Shown: positions 16,957 through 26,540 of the stretch, piece after piece
Layout: each line of letters begins with the position of its first letter
Position numbering within the stretch: position 1 is the first letter of the stretch
Assembly: GCF_902498805.1 (NCBI RefSeq)
Contig: NZ_LR701574.1
Coordinates: forward strand, 186,001 to 250,000
DNA from: Imperialibacter sp. EC-SDR9
GTDB lineage: Bacteria > Bacteroidota > Bacteroidia > Cytophagales > Cyclobacteriaceae
DNA length: 64,000 bases
Direction: 5' to 3'
Position numbers and translations under genes: made by a program
Notes under the pieces: generated by a model
The model's database searches: none
The model's input: only the letters and a program-made list of their open reading frames with translations
Told to the model about the DNA's origin: nothing

Positions 16957-18744
16957 ATGACAATAGATAAAAAAACAGTAATAACCGGCCTGGTTACCCT
17001 GGTAATGGGGCTATTGATTGGATGGCTGATTTTTGGCGGTTCTCAACAAATATCAGCAAATGAAGACCATCAGCATGGTTTAGCAGAAGAGACAATATGG
17101 ACATGCTCAATGCATCCCCAGATCCGTCAAAATGAGCCTGGGCAATGCCCCATTTGCGGAATGGACCTCATCCCACTTGAAAGTGGCATGGACGAAGGCA
17201 TTGATCCAATGGCCATCAGCATGTCGCCAGTGGCTATGCAGCTTGCCAATGTGAGCACAGCCGTGGTTGGCTCAGTGGCGCCAATCAAATCGGTGAAGCT
17301 CATTGGCAAAGTACAAGCCGACGAGCGCCTGATTTTTTCGCAATCATCTCATATTCCTGGCCGTATCGAAAAGCTACTCATTAATTTTACGGGAGAATAT
17401 GTACGGAAAGGGCAAACCATCGCCTTTTTGTACTCCCCTGACCTTGTGAATGCGCAAAAAGAGCTTTTGGAGGCATCGAAAATGAAGGCCACCCAGCCGC
17501 AGTTGCTGGAGGCAGCTAAAGAAAAGCTTAGAAATTGGAAGCTGACCAATAGCCAGATCGATCAAATACTTGAAAGCGGCGTCGTCAAAGAATCGTTTCC
17601 TTTGCTTGCTGATAACTCTGGCTATGTGACTAACAAACTAGTGAACCGGCATGACCACGTCGCACAGGGCCAGGTGATCTACGAAATAGTCGATTTATCA
17701 AGCGTTTGGGTGCTTTTTGATGTCTATGAATCGGATATGACCTGGGTCCAAAAAGGCGACAAGGTACCTTTTACTGTTGCGTCTTTGCCAGGCGAAACCT
17801 TCAGCGGCGCCATCTCTTTCATCGACCCCATCATTGACGCTCAAACGAGGGTGGCAAAAGCAAGAGTGGAAGTGAAGAACAGCGCATCGAAGCTGAAGCC
17901 GGAAATGTTTGTGTCGGGTACGCTGGAGGCTAACCTTCCCGGCAAGGCTGAAAATATCGTCGTTCCCAAAACTGCAGTGATGTGGACCGGCCAGCGGTCG
18001 GTGGTGTATGTAAAAGTGGCCAGCAACCAGTCAGTTAGCTTTGTCATCAGAGAGGTGGTGCTTGGGCCTGCCCTTGGCGATAGTTATATAGTGAAGGAAG
18101 GCCTCGAAAACGGCGAGGAGATTGCAGTCAATGGCACATTCAGCATCGACGCAGCCGCACAGCTGGCAGGTAAGCCCAGCATGATGAATCGTCAGTCTGA
18201 TGGTAAGGCGGCGGCTTTTAATCATGACCACATGGTGATGCTAACGGGTCAGAAAACAGCCGAGAGTCAATCCGGTTCGGGTGTGCCTGCGGCATTCAGA
18301 AACCAGCTGACGGATTTCGCCATGGCTTACATCAGTCTAAAGAATGAGTTGGTCAACGACGACCCCGAAAAGGCTCAAAAACTGGCTCGAGCAGCAAAGG
18401 AAAAGTTATCGAAAATTGACATGAAGCTCTTGAGCGACCACCAGGTTCATATGGCCTGGATGAGCACACTGGAGTTGTTGGAAGAAAACATAAAGTTGAT
18501 CGCCAACACAGGCGAGTTGGCCACTCAGAGAGCAGCCTTCGTGCCCCTGTCCTCTGCTCTCATGCTGGCAGTCGAGCAATTTGGCGTAGCGAACACGACC
18601 TTCTATCAGCAGCATTGCCCTATGGCTGACAGCAACAAGGGTGCCGACTGGCTCAGCCTGGAGAAAGAAATAAGAAACCCCTACTATGGAGATGCTATGC
18701 TCTCCTGCGGGTCTGTAGAAAGAACAATTACCCCTGTAAAATAA
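16957..18744 (+). CDS. cusB: RND efflux periplasmic adaptor (CusB-like) with metal-binding and DUF3347 domains
   Basis: A 595-residue membrane-fusion protein anchored by an N-terminal helix (about 8-27). A heavy-metal-binding domain comes first: TCSMHP (C50, M52, H53) and CPICGMDL (C64, C67, M69). The adaptor core follows with the barrel-sandwich and helical hairpin (GRIEKLLINFTGEYVRKGQ, then YSPDLVNAQKELLEA) and beta-barrel elements (WVLFDVYESDMTWV, then PKTAVMW). A C-terminal DUF3347 domain (about 450-590) has HCPMAD and AMLSCGSV, which are Cys/Met/His-rich. It probably captures Cu(I)/Ag(I) at the N-terminal site and hands it to the pump. The combination of three modules is typical of Bacteroidota copper systems. 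Confidence 0.92.
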   Translation: MTIDKKTVITGLVTLVMGLLIGWLIFGGSQQISANEDHQHGLAEETIWTCSMHPQIRQNEPGQCPICGMDLIPLESGMDEGIDPMAISMSPVAMQLANVSTAVVGSVAPIKSVKLIGKVQADERLIFSQSSHIPGRIEKLLINFTGEYVRKGQTIAFLYSPDLVNAQKELLEASKMKATQPQLLEAAKEKLRNWKLTNSQIDQILESGVVKESFPLLADNSGYVTNKLVNRHDHVAQGQVIYEIVDLSSVWVLFDVYESDMTWVQKGDKVPFTVASLPGETFSGAISFIDPIIDAQTRVAKARVEVKNSASKLKPEMFVSGTLEANLPGKAENIVVPKTAVMWTGQRSVVYVKVASNQSVSFVIREVVLGPALGDSYIVKEGLENGEEIAVNGTFSIDAAAQLAGKPSMMNRQSDGKAAAFNHDHMVMLTGQKTAESQSGSGVPAAFRNQLTDFAMAYISLKNELVNDDPEKAQKLARAAKEKLSKIDMKLLSDHQVHMAWMSTLELLEENIKLIANTGELATQRAAFVPLSSALMLAVEQFGVANTTFYQQHCPMADSNKGADWLSLEKEIRNPYYGDAMLSCGSVERTITPVK

Positions 18745-18769
18745 TTATTAACTAATTTTAATCCCTATT

Positions 18770-19030
18770 ATGAGAAACATTGTATTGACTTCCCTTTTTG
18801 CTGCAGCATTGGCATTGAATGCATGTAACAGCAACCCAAAAACTACTGAAGAAGCAGCGACACATGATGACGCCCATCAGCACGAAGCAGCTGCCTCCGA
18901 CACTACTGTGGCAGCCGCTTCCTATATTTGTCCCATGAAATGCGAAGGCAGCGCAAGCGACAAACCTGGCAAGTGTCCTGTTTGCAAAATGGACCTCGTT
19001 GCGGTTGAAGAAACTCCTGCAGAAAAGTAA
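18770..19030 (+). CDS. Small heavy-metal-binding lipoprotein
   Basis: An 86-residue lipoprotein: signal with lipobox ending at C19 (ALNAC), a His-rich linker (HDDAHQHE, about 32-39), then one heavy-metal-binding domain with CPMKCEG (C54, M56, C58) and CPVCKMDL (C69, C72, M74). It repeats the metal site of the upstream adaptor as a stand-alone module, suggesting a periplasmic metal chaperone or buffer for the pump. It lies 25 bp after the adaptor gene and directly abuts the thioredoxin-like gene. Confidence 0.87.
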   Translation: MRNIVLTSLFAAALALNACNSNPKTTEEAATHDDAHQHEAAASDTTVAAASYICPMKCEGSASDKPGKCPVCKMDLVAVEETPAEK

Positions 19031-19033
19031 GTG

Positions 19034-19555
19034 ATGAGAGTTATTCATATAGTATTGGTCTGTGCGGTTTTTATGTTGGCTGCCTGTAGCGACGGAAACA
19101 AGTCTGGCACGGCGACGTCCTCCGGACAAAAGCTGGCTGCGAAAGACATTTCTCTTGCTACACTGAAGCTTCGAAACCTCGATGGTAGCGAGTTGGATGT
19201 CACCACCTTGGCGGGCAAACGGGTTTTTGTCAATTTCTGGGCTACCTGGTGCAAGCCTTGTTTGGCCGAAATGCCTTCCATTGAAAGAGCAACCGAATTG
19301 CTTGCAGCGAAAAACGTCGTGATGCTGGCAGCTTCGGATGAAAAGCTTGAGAGGATATCGAAATTTATAGAGAAGAATAGCTATTCTTTTAATATCGTTG
19401 CCACGGAAGCCGACTTGGGTATTTTGGAAATATTTGCCTTGCCTACTACTTTCATTTTCGATGAGCAGGGAAAACTAGTATTCAAAGAAACCGGTGCCCG
19501 GGAATGGGACAGCCCTGAAAGCATTAAGCTAATTAACGAGACAAATAAGCTATGA
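19034..19555 (+). CDS. TlpA/ResA-like thioredoxin-fold lipoprotein
   Basis: A 173-residue periplasmic thiol-disulfide protein. The ATG at 19034 is used; a GTG one codon earlier is possible. Lipobox LAAC lies at about residues 15-18. The thioredoxin fold shows VNFWATWCKPCLAEMPS with the redox pair W-C-K-P-C, and the cis-Pro loop in FALPTTFIFDEQG. In a copper-efflux operon it plausibly keeps Cys-rich metal-binding partners reduced (HYC_CC_PP protein, DUF3347, the CDCC propeller), though that role is inferred. The stop codon overlaps the next start by 4 bp. Confidence 0.9.
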   Translation: MRVIHIVLVCAVFMLAACSDGNKSGTATSSGQKLAAKDISLATLKLRNLDGSELDVTTLAGKRVFVNFWATWCKPCLAEMPSIERATELLAAKNVVMLAASDEKLERISKFIEKNSYSFNIVATEADLGILEIFALPTTFIFDEQGKLVFKETGAREWDSPESIKLINETNKL

Positions 19556-20772
19556 AGAAAGAGTTATTTGGAGCCATCATTGTTGGTGGTTTGATTTTAA
19601 AAGGCTGCGCACCAGCGCCCAGCGAAGAGCGGATGCCTGTGCAAAAACTTGAGGCCACTCACCTGAGTGGAGCTTCGCTGCCTTTTCTGTCAACGGATGC
19701 ATCTGGCAAGGTTATCCTCTCTTATGTGGTGGATAACGATTCTTCTGCGGCCTTGCATTTCACCACACTTGCTGACCAACAGTGGAGTGCACCGGTGAAA
19801 GTGGCTGAAGACACCAACTGGTTTGTCAACTGGGCCGACTTCCCGTCGGTCATTTCCTGGGGCGATGGCAAAATGGCCGCACACTGGCTGGAGAAAAACT
19901 GGACGGGAGGCACAAACTACCACGTAAAAGTCAGTCGGTCTCAGGACTTCGGTGCTTCATGGAACACACCGGTGACTTTGCACAGCGACACCCTTCCAAG
20001 GGAACATGGCTTCGTTTCGCTTGTCCCCTTCCCCAGTGGCCGTATGTTTGCTTCCTGGCTCGACGGACGCAAGTATCCACCCGCCAGCGAGCATAGTGGA
20101 CACGACCTCAGCAATGAAATGACCCTTATGGGCGGCTATGTGGCCGTTGACGGGCATGTTGAGGGAGAAGAGCTGCTCGACGAACGGGTATGCGACTGCT
20201 GCCAGACAAGTTCTGTTTTAAGTGACCACGGCCTGATTACCTTCTACCGGGATCGCTCCGATGATGAGGTGAGAGACATAGCCGAGGTGCGATGGACAGA
20301 AGAAGGATGGACAGCGCCCAGTCTGCTTGGGGAGGATGGCTGGGACATTATGGCCTGTCCGGTAAATGGCCCTCAGTCGGATGCTATTGATGAGCAGGTG
20401 GCTGTTGTTTGGTTTACAGCAGCCGATGAGACCCCCAAGGTGCAGCTGTCGTTGTCGGGTGATGCGGGAGAGCATCCCTCCGTACCTATCAAAGTCAGCC
20501 ATAAGTCGACTGTTGGAAGAGCAGACGTCAAACTTATCGACAAAGACTACGTGGCCGTAAGCTGGATAGAGGTAGTTGAAGAAACCGGCGTTTTGAAAGT
20601 GGCCGTGTTCACAATAGACGGGCAGCGGCTTGAAGAATGGGACATCACAGAGATTTCAACCGAGAGGAAGACAGGGTTTCCACAGCTGACTTCTGACGGA
20701 AAAAGCCTTATTATTGCATGGACTTCCGACAATGCTGTCAACACAGCAATGATAGCACTCAAAGAACTCTAG
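19552..20772 (+). CDS. Sialidase-like beta-propeller lipoprotein with CDCC motif
   Basis: A 406-residue lipoprotein (lipobox C19 in LILKGC) predicted to be a beta-propeller: Asp-box-like repeat SRSQDFGASWNTP at about 128-140 and further blades. It resembles proteins often named exo-alpha-sialidase, but the arrangement speaks against glycan cleavage: the gene is translationally coupled (ATGA overlap) to a thioredoxin in a metal-efflux operon, and the centre carries an unusual VCDCCQTSS cluster (C214, C216, C217). I infer a periplasmic metal-related or redox-partner function. No catalytic Arg triad or FRIP motif of true sialidases was seen. Confidence 0.72.
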   Translation: MKKELFGAIIVGGLILKGCAPAPSEERMPVQKLEATHLSGASLPFLSTDASGKVILSYVVDNDSSAALHFTTLADQQWSAPVKVAEDTNWFVNWADFPSVISWGDGKMAAHWLEKNWTGGTNYHVKVSRSQDFGASWNTPVTLHSDTLPREHGFVSLVPFPSGRMFASWLDGRKYPPASEHSGHDLSNEMTLMGGYVAVDGHVEGEELLDERVCDCCQTSSVLSDHGLITFYRDRSDDEVRDIAEVRWTEEGWTAPSLLGEDGWDIMACPVNGPQSDAIDEQVAVVWFTAADETPKVQLSLSGDAGEHPSVPIKVSHKSTVGRADVKLIDKDYVAVSWIEVVEETGVLKVAVFTIDGQRLEEWDITEISTERKTGFPQLTSDGKSLIIAWTSDNAVNTAMIALKEL

Positions 20773-20818
20773 TATATTTGATCAATTAACCTGTTATTAA
20801 CTAAAACCCTTATAAGCA

Positions 20819-21427
20819 ATGAAAAACGTTAAATTATTTTTTGGTGTATTGGCTGTTATCCTATTCGCTACGGCGAGCCAGAGTGTAATGGCTCAGCTTC
20901 AAGCTCCTGCGCCCAGCCCAGCAGGTTATGTTTCGCAGAATGTTGGCTTTACAAAAATTAGCGTTGACTATTCATCGCCAGCAGTAAAAGGCAGAAAAGT
21001 TTTTGGTGACCTGGAAAAGTATGGTGTAACCTGGAGAGCTGGCGCTAACGGACCAACGATAATTGAATTCAGCACTAGTGTGAGTATCGGTGGAAAAAAT
21101 GTAGGAGCAGGTAAATACCCTGTTTTCATCACTCCGCAGGCATCTGGTGAGTGGACGATCCACTTGAACAGCAAAGGCAATTCAGTATTTGCCTACATGA
21201 AGGATGGAAAAATTGATGAAGAGGCAGTAGCTAAAGATGATGTTGTTTCCGTGAAAGCAACTCCTGTTATGGCAGCTGACTCAATGGAAAGGCTTGCCTA
21301 CTCTGTTTCCGCTGAAGACAACAAAGTGGCTAAAGTAACGATGGCCTGGGATAAAGTGAGACTTTCATTTATGGTCGACACCCAGGTGAGCCAAAAACTG
21401 GAAGGCTTTACCAGCACGCTGAAGTAG
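20819..21427 (+). CDS. DUF2911 family secreted protein
   Basis: A 202-residue exported protein with a signal peptide (MKNVKLFFGVLAVILFATAS...VMA) and a single DUF2911 domain: ISVDYSSPAVKGRKVFG, the WRAGANGPT segment, IGGKNVGAGKYPVFITP, and a C-terminal SFMVDT strand. DUF2911 proteins are common periplasmic beta-rich proteins of Bacteroidota with no proven biochemical function. It lies 46 bp after the propeller gene and is followed by a strong terminator, so it may be the last gene of the metal-efflux operon. It could also have its own promoter in the 46-bp gap. Confidence 0.88.
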   Translation: MKNVKLFFGVLAVILFATASQSVMAQLQAPAPSPAGYVSQNVGFTKISVDYSSPAVKGRKVFGDLEKYGVTWRAGANGPTIIEFSTSVSIGGKNVGAGKYPVFITPQASGEWTIHLNSKGNSVFAYMKDGKIDEEAVAKDDVVSVKATPVMAADSMERLAYSVSAEDNKVAKVTMAWDKVRLSFMVDTQVSQKLEGFTSTLK

Positions 21428-21453
21428 TAACAACAACTTCCAAAACACCTTAT

Positions 21454-21492
21454 AGCCCCGTTCAAATGATTTTGGACGGGGCTTTTGTTTTA
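21454..21492 (+). terminator. Rho-independent terminator
   Basis: AGCCCCGTTC pairs with GGACGGGGCT (one wobble or mismatch next to the loop) and is followed by TTTTGTTTT. It lies 27 bases after the DUF2911 stop and ends the metal-efflux operon. It also rules out the upstream in-frame start at 21466 for the next gene, since that codon lies inside the hairpin. Confidence 0.88.
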
Positions 21493-21549
21493 ACTCAGGG
21501 TTTTGTCAAGGTAGCGCCTATCTTTGGTGATATGCCAAACTGCTTAAAC

Positions 21550-22449
21550 ATGAAATCTTTCAAGACCATTGCTGCCACCGTTAGTCTTGCTCTGATGCTT
21601 CTCAGCAACGCAACAGCCCAAAGTATCTACAGTAAGAGCAACCTCTTTGCGTGGTGCATTGTGCCCTACGATATCAAACACCGCAGCCCGGCCGACAGAA
21701 TAGCGATGCTTAAAGAATTGGGTTTCAAGTCATATGCCTACGATTGGAGGGCGGAACATTTGGCCACTTCGGTTGAAGAGTGGAAGCTGGCAAAAAAGAA
21801 CAACATCAAAGTCAATGCTGTTTGGATCTGGATAGATGCCAATACAGATAGCCCTCAGCAGCTTAGCAGCGCCAACCTCCAGCTACTTAGCTATCTAAAG
21901 GAAACCAAATTGAAAACGCAGCTGTGGGTGGGCTTTCATGCCAATTTTCTGGAAGGGCTTGATGAAGAGGCGAAAGTGCTCAAATCAAAAGAGATGCTGG
22001 ACTATCTTCACGCAAAAGCTACAGAGGTCGGGTGTACCATAGCACTTTATAACCATGGCGACTGGCTTGGAGAGCCCGCCAATCAGGTGAAGGTAATTGA
22101 GGCCAGCGGCTTTAAAGATGTAGGCATCATCTACAACTTCCATCATGCCCATGAGCAACTCGACAGGTATACTGACATTATCGATGCAGCACTCCCCTAT
22201 CTGTGGGCGGTCAATATGAATGGCATGAGGGAAGAAGGCCCCAAGATATTACCCATCGGTTCGGGCGACCGGGAAAGTGAGATGATGGCTTACCTGACGA
22301 AGGTCGGTTTCAAAGGCCAGATTGGTATCCTGGGGCATATCGAAGAGGAGGATGTGGCGATTGTTTTGCAGCAAAACCTTTCTGGTCTGCAGCGCATATT
22401 ATCATCAATTGGAGACAACGAAGGACTGAGTACCTACGGGAAAAACTAA
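21550..22449 (+). CDS. Secreted sugar phosphate isomerase/epimerase-like TIM barrel
   Basis: A 299-residue protein starting at the ATG at 21550, which exposes a clean signal peptide (MKSFKTIAATVSLALMLLSNATAQ). The rest is the xylose-isomerase-like TIM barrel: DRIAMLKELGFKSYAYDWR, KVNAVWIWIDA, a LYNHGDWLGEP strand/loop, GIIYNFHHAHEQLD and VNMNGM, with Glu/Asp/His residues of the usual metal site partly visible. Relatives act on sugars or cyclic polyols, often near Sus-type uptake genes; the substrate is not predictable. It ends 17 bp before the stop of the convergent hybrid regulator. Confidence 0.85.
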   Translation: MKSFKTIAATVSLALMLLSNATAQSIYSKSNLFAWCIVPYDIKHRSPADRIAMLKELGFKSYAYDWRAEHLATSVEEWKLAKKNNIKVNAVWIWIDANTDSPQQLSSANLQLLSYLKETKLKTQLWVGFHANFLEGLDEEAKVLKSKEMLDYLHAKATEVGCTIALYNHGDWLGEPANQVKVIEASGFKDVGIIYNFHHAHEQLDRYTDIIDAALPYLWAVNMNGMREEGPKILPIGSGDRESEMMAYLTKVGFKGQIGILGHIEEEDVAIVLQQNLSGLQRILSSIGDNEGLSTYGKN

Positions 22450-22466
22450 GCGAAATCGGCAGAAGC

Positions 22467-25400
22467 TCAGGTCGATACATCGTTTGAATGGCCAGCCTTC
22501 ATCTGGTCGGCATATTCAGACGGGCTCTGACCAAAAAGTTTCTTAAAGCAATTTCTGAAATACTTGGGATCATTGAAGCCAACCATATAAGCTACCTCCG
22601 AGATCGAGAAGTCGCCCTCGGCCAATACTTGTGCTGCCCTCTTGAGTCTGATTGTTCGAATTACTTCATTGGCCGACTGACCAGTCAAGGCCTTCAGTTT
22701 TCTAAACAATGTGGCTTTGCTCATCCCCACGTCTTTGCAAAGGTCATCAACAGAGTAGTTGGTATTAGATATGTTCGACTCAACACTCTTAAGTGCTTGA
22801 TTTATAAATATTTCATCTCTAGAAGTTACAGTGATGCTTTTGGGTTCCAGCGTCAATGTCCTGCTGTCAGCGAACATTTCTATTAGCTTCTTTCTTCCGT
22901 CCAGCAAATTCCGCACCTTGAGTGCCAGCACTTTGCTATTGAATGGTTTTGTGATATAATCATCCGCACCTGTTTCCAGTCCCTCAATCTTATATACCTC
23001 TGAAGTTCTTGCTGTTAACAAGATAATTGGGATATGAGAGGTAGCTTCTGTTTGCCGAAGCGCATTGCAAAGAGCAATACCATCCATCACCGGCATCATC
23101 AAATCAGAAATGACGAGGTTGGGGTTCGTCTTCAACGCTTTCTCAAGCCCCTCTTTGCCATTGAATGCTATCTGTATTTTGAAGTCTTTTTCCAGAATAG
23201 ATTGAATATAGGCTGATACCTCCCTGTTGTCTTCCACAATCAAAACTGTCGGCGTGTCGTCAGAGTGCTGCACAGGTTCGGGTAGGGTAACCACAGGCGG
23301 GCCGAGCACATTTGAGTCACGGGGTGAGGCTACAGGCACCTCTATCTTTCCTTCCACAACCTCGGTAGGTTTGAAATGAATATTGCCTAGTGGAAGCGTC
23401 AGCGTAAATCTTGCAAACTGTCCCTCAATACTTTCTACGCCTATTGATCCGTGGTGCAATTCGATCAGGCTCTTGCTGAGGGAGAGGCCGATACCTGTTC
23501 CGGTAGAATGCTTTCCTTCATCATAACTAAAAAAGGGCTCGAAAATGGTCGTCAGATGCTCCCGTTTTATCCCTGTCCCATTGTCAAAAACGGAAACATA
23601 AACATTGTCAGTAGTTTGCTCCAGTTTGATACTAACCACACCCTTTTTGGGTATCTTTTTAAATGCGTTTGAAAGGAGATTGAAAATCACTTTTTCCATT
23701 TGATCCGGGTCAAACCAAACCATGATTTCCTCATGACTGCTTTGCAATGTAAAGTCGGCGTTCATTTCCTCGGCCAGTGTATCGAAAGAATACTTGATCT
23801 CCTTGATAAAGCTGACCAGGTTGCTTTCCATGGCCGTCACTTTCATATTCCCCGACTCTACTTTGCGGAAGTCGAGCAATTGATTAACCAGCTTATGGAG
23901 CCGCAGCACGTTGTGATTAACCGATTGAAGCTTTCCCTTGACCCCTTTCTCAATTCCCTCGGAGTCGATAAGGTTCTGTATCGGGCCTATAATCAGTGTC
24001 AGAGGTGTTCTGAATTCATGGGAAATGTTTGTAAAAAACTGAAGCTTGGTTTTGTTCAGTCGCTCCACACTTTCGAGCTTTAGTCTCTCCAGTCGCAAGT
24101 CATTGATAAAGTGAGCCCTGATCAGCGTTATCCTGCGAAACAGGTAAAGAAGGGATATCACAATCGTTATATACCCCAGATAAGCCCAGGATGTTTCCCA
24201 CCAGGCAGGAAGCACAGTAATGGTCAGGCGGGTCGGGTCGTTGTTCCAAACGCCGTCGTTGTTGCTTGCTTTTACTTCAAATACATACCTTCCCGGATCG
24301 AGGTTGGTATAGGTTGTGGACCTGGTTTCGCCCACAAAATTCCACTTATCGTCAAAGCCAATCAGCCGATAGGCATACTGGTTTTTATCGCTGGCCGACA
24401 TGTTGAGAGCGGCGTATTCAATACTGAAAATATTGAAATCACTTTCCAGGCTCAGCTCCTTCGTTTCACTGATGTGCCTGGTTAGAATGGAGTCTTCGCT
24501 GTTAACCCTGACCGACTTATTGAACACTTTAAAGTCTTCCAGCACCACCAAAGGAGGATGTGGATTGTCAAGAATTTCTGACGGATTGAAAGTGATGATT
24601 CCGTTGCTGCCTCCAAAATACAAAAGTCCGTCGGCGTCTTTAAATGATGAATTTCCCTTAAAGCCATTGACCAATAGCCCGTCGGAGTCATCGTAGTTTT
24701 TAAAGGTTTCATTTTCGGGATCAAAAACACTCATGCCATTGCTTGTGCTTATCCAGAAGTGCCCCTGGCTGTCTTCCAATATGCCTTTGATGTTGTGGTT
24801 GGTGAGCCCGTTGTCGATGGTGTACCGCTCAAAGGCATCTTTGTTTCTCAGGTGGTAGAGTCCAGATTCTGTGCCGGCCCAAAGACGCCCCTTACTGTCC
24901 TCGAACAGACAAAAAATAACGGAGAGTATGTTTTCACTATAATTTTCACTCTCCGAAAACACCGGCTCCATTTTCATTTTCTCCGAGTTGTACAGCTTTA
25001 AGCCGCTGTTCGTCCCAACCCAGATATTGAAATGTTTGTCCTCGAAAATTATTCTCAAGTTGTTGATGGAAGCGTCTTCCGCCCAGGTTGAATCCACAAT
25101 ATGCGTGAACGATTTTTGATCTTTTGAGGAAAGTAGGTTAAGTCCATAATATGTTCCCATCAGAATATTGGCACTCTGCCCGTCCTGACGCACAGCATAT
25201 ACATTTTGATTACTTAAATCTTGTTTTGAATTTCCCGCCGTAGCATACCGATCAAAGTTTTGTGTGGTCTCATTAAAAACAAAAACACCTTCGGCCCACG
25301 TTCCCACCCAAATGTTGTGGTCACGATCCTCATAAATCGCCAGCACCGGGATTCCGTTCTGCCCCGATTCAATGGGATCATTCAGGTAGTAAGAAGTATT

Positions 25401-26540
25401 ACCTTTGTGCAACTTCATAATACCGCCTTCGGTGCCTATCCAGAAGCGTCCTTTCGAATCCTTATACAATGCGTTGACTACGGTGTTCTGATAGGCCGCC
25501 TTAAACGACGTAAATTTGTTTTGATAGGGGTCTATGACGCTCAACCCAAATGAAAACGTTCCTATCCACAATCTTCCTTCGTTATCTTTATACAGTGCCT
25601 TGATGGAGTTGTCGCTGATCGATTTAGGATAATCTTTGTCGGCTACATGGTGCTCAAACTTGTTTGTACGAATGTCGAGCCGGCTTAGACCGCCATTTTC
25701 GGTACCCGCCCAAATGTAATTGCCATCGGGGCAAACAGTTCTCACCACATTTACCAAAGGACCATTTTCTCTGTTTTCGGAAGTTCTATAATGAGTGAAT
25801 CTGCTGGATTTGACATCAAACTTGTCTAGCCCGCCTCCCCTGGTAGCAATCCATAAATTCCCGATATCATCTTTGGCAATAGAGTATAAATAATTGTAGC
25901 CTAGCGAGTTGGAATCTTTGGGGTCATGAGCATATACCTTCAGGTTGCCTGTCTTGCGGTTCCATTTGTAAAGCGCAGTGTCCGCCGCTAACCAAAAGTC
26001 ACTCTTGTGAATTTGCTCGATGCCGATAATAGACAGGCGCCCCTTAAAATTGCCGGTATGGTCAGTCCAGCTGTTGTCTGACAAATTAAGCGACTTTATC
26101 GTGGTGCCCACGAACCATACCCGTCTTTCGCTGTCTTCTCTGATGTCATTGATCACCAGGTTATTAAATTCAGGAACCCGGATAAAAGTATCTAATTCTC
26201 TATTGTACCGGTGCAATGTGCCCTTGGCTGTGCTTACCCAAAGCGTGCCGCTGCTATCTTCAAAAATTGAAAGGATTCTATTTGTTAAAAGCGTGTGCTC
26301 GTCGGACGGATCGTTCCTGTAAATTTTAAATTCATAGCCATTGTAACGGTTGAGGCCGTCCTCAGTGCCTACCCACAAATAGCCTTTGCTGTCTTTATGG
26401 ATGGCAGAAATAGTGACCGACGAAAGTCCCTGCTCTACAGAAAGGCTCGAAAAAGACTCATTCTTGCCTTGCCCATGCGCCGCCAGCGGTAAAAACAATG
26501 AAATCCACAAGAAAAGTGAAAGCAGGTAAAATGGTCTCAT
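22467..26540 (-). CDS. Hybrid two-component system sensor-regulator (HTCS)
   Basis: A 1357-residue one-protein signalling chain. After a signal peptide, the periplasmic part contains about 12-14 two-component-propeller repeats (DSKGYLWVGTEDGLNRYN and many variants, about 30-670) and a Y_Y_Y domain (about 700-770). One membrane helix (AYLGYITIVISLLYLF) leads to a HisKA domain with FTNISHEFRTPL, a HATPase domain (LLSNAFKKIP, FDNGTGI, GTGIGLSLSK), a receiver domain with its phospho-Asp in LVISDLMMPVMDG, and an AraC-type helix-turn-helix at the C-terminus. HTCS proteins sense a glycan or oligosaccharide and activate the nearby SusC/SusD operon. It is divergent from the SusC gene across 609 bp. 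Confidence 0.95.
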   Translation of the reverse strand: MRPFYLLSLFLWISLFLPLAAHGQGKNESFSSLSVEQGLSSVTISAIHKDSKGYLWVGTEDGLNRYNGYEFKIYRNDPSDEHTLLTNRILSIFEDSSGTLWVSTAKGTLHRYNRELDTFIRVPEFNNLVINDIREDSERRVWFVGTTIKSLNLSDNSWTDHTGNFKGRLSIIGIEQIHKSDFWLAADTALYKWNRKTGNLKVYAHDPKDSNSLGYNYLYSIAKDDIGNLWIATRGGGLDKFDVKSSRFTHYRTSENRENGPLVNVVRTVCPDGNYIWAGTENGGLSRLDIRTNKFEHHVADKDYPKSISDNSIKALYKDNEGRLWIGTFSFGLSVIDPYQNKFTSFKAAYQNTVVNALYKDSKGRFWIGTEGGIMKLHKGNTSYYLNDPIESGQNGIPVLAIYEDRDHNIWVGTWAEGVFVFNETTQNFDRYATAGNSKQDLSNQNVYAVRQDGQSANILMGTYYGLNLLSSKDQKSFTHIVDSTWAEDASINNLRIIFEDKHFNIWVGTNSGLKLYNSEKMKMEPVFSESENYSENILSVIFCLFEDSKGRLWAGTESGLYHLRNKDAFERYTIDNGLTNHNIKGILEDSQGHFWISTSNGMSVFDPENETFKNYDDSDGLLVNGFKGNSSFKDADGLLYFGGSNGIITFNPSEILDNPHPPLVVLEDFKVFNKSVRVNSEDSILTRHISETKELSLESDFNIFSIEYAALNMSASDKNQYAYRLIGFDDKWNFVGETRSTTYTNLDPGRYVFEVKASNNDGVWNNDPTRLTITVLPAWWETSWAYLGYITIVISLLYLFRRITLIRAHFINDLRLERLKLESVERLNKTKLQFFTNISHEFRTPLTLIIGPIQNLIDSEGIEKGVKGKLQSVNHNVLRLHKLVNQLLDFRKVESGNMKVTAMESNLVSFIKEIKYSFDTLAEEMNADFTLQSSHEEIMVWFDPDQMEKVIFNLLSNAFKKIPKKGVVSIKLEQTTDNVYVSVFDNGTGIKREHLTTIFEPFFSYDEGKHSTGTGIGLSLSKSLIELHHGSIGVESIEGQFARFTLTLPLGNIHFKPTEVVEGKIEVPVASPRDSNVLGPPVVTLPEPVQHSDDTPTVLIVEDNREVSAYIQSILEKDFKIQIAFNGKEGLEKALKTNPNLVISDLMMPVMDGIALCNALRQTEATSHIPIILLTARTSEVYKIEGLETGADDYITKPFNSKVLALKVRNLLDGRKKLIEMFADSRTLTLEPKSITVTSRDEIFINQALKSVESNISNTNYSVDDLCKDVGMSKATLFRKLKALTGQSANEVIRTIRLKRAAQVLAEGDFSISEVAYMVGFNDPKYFRNCFKKLFGQSPSEYADQMKAGHSNDVST

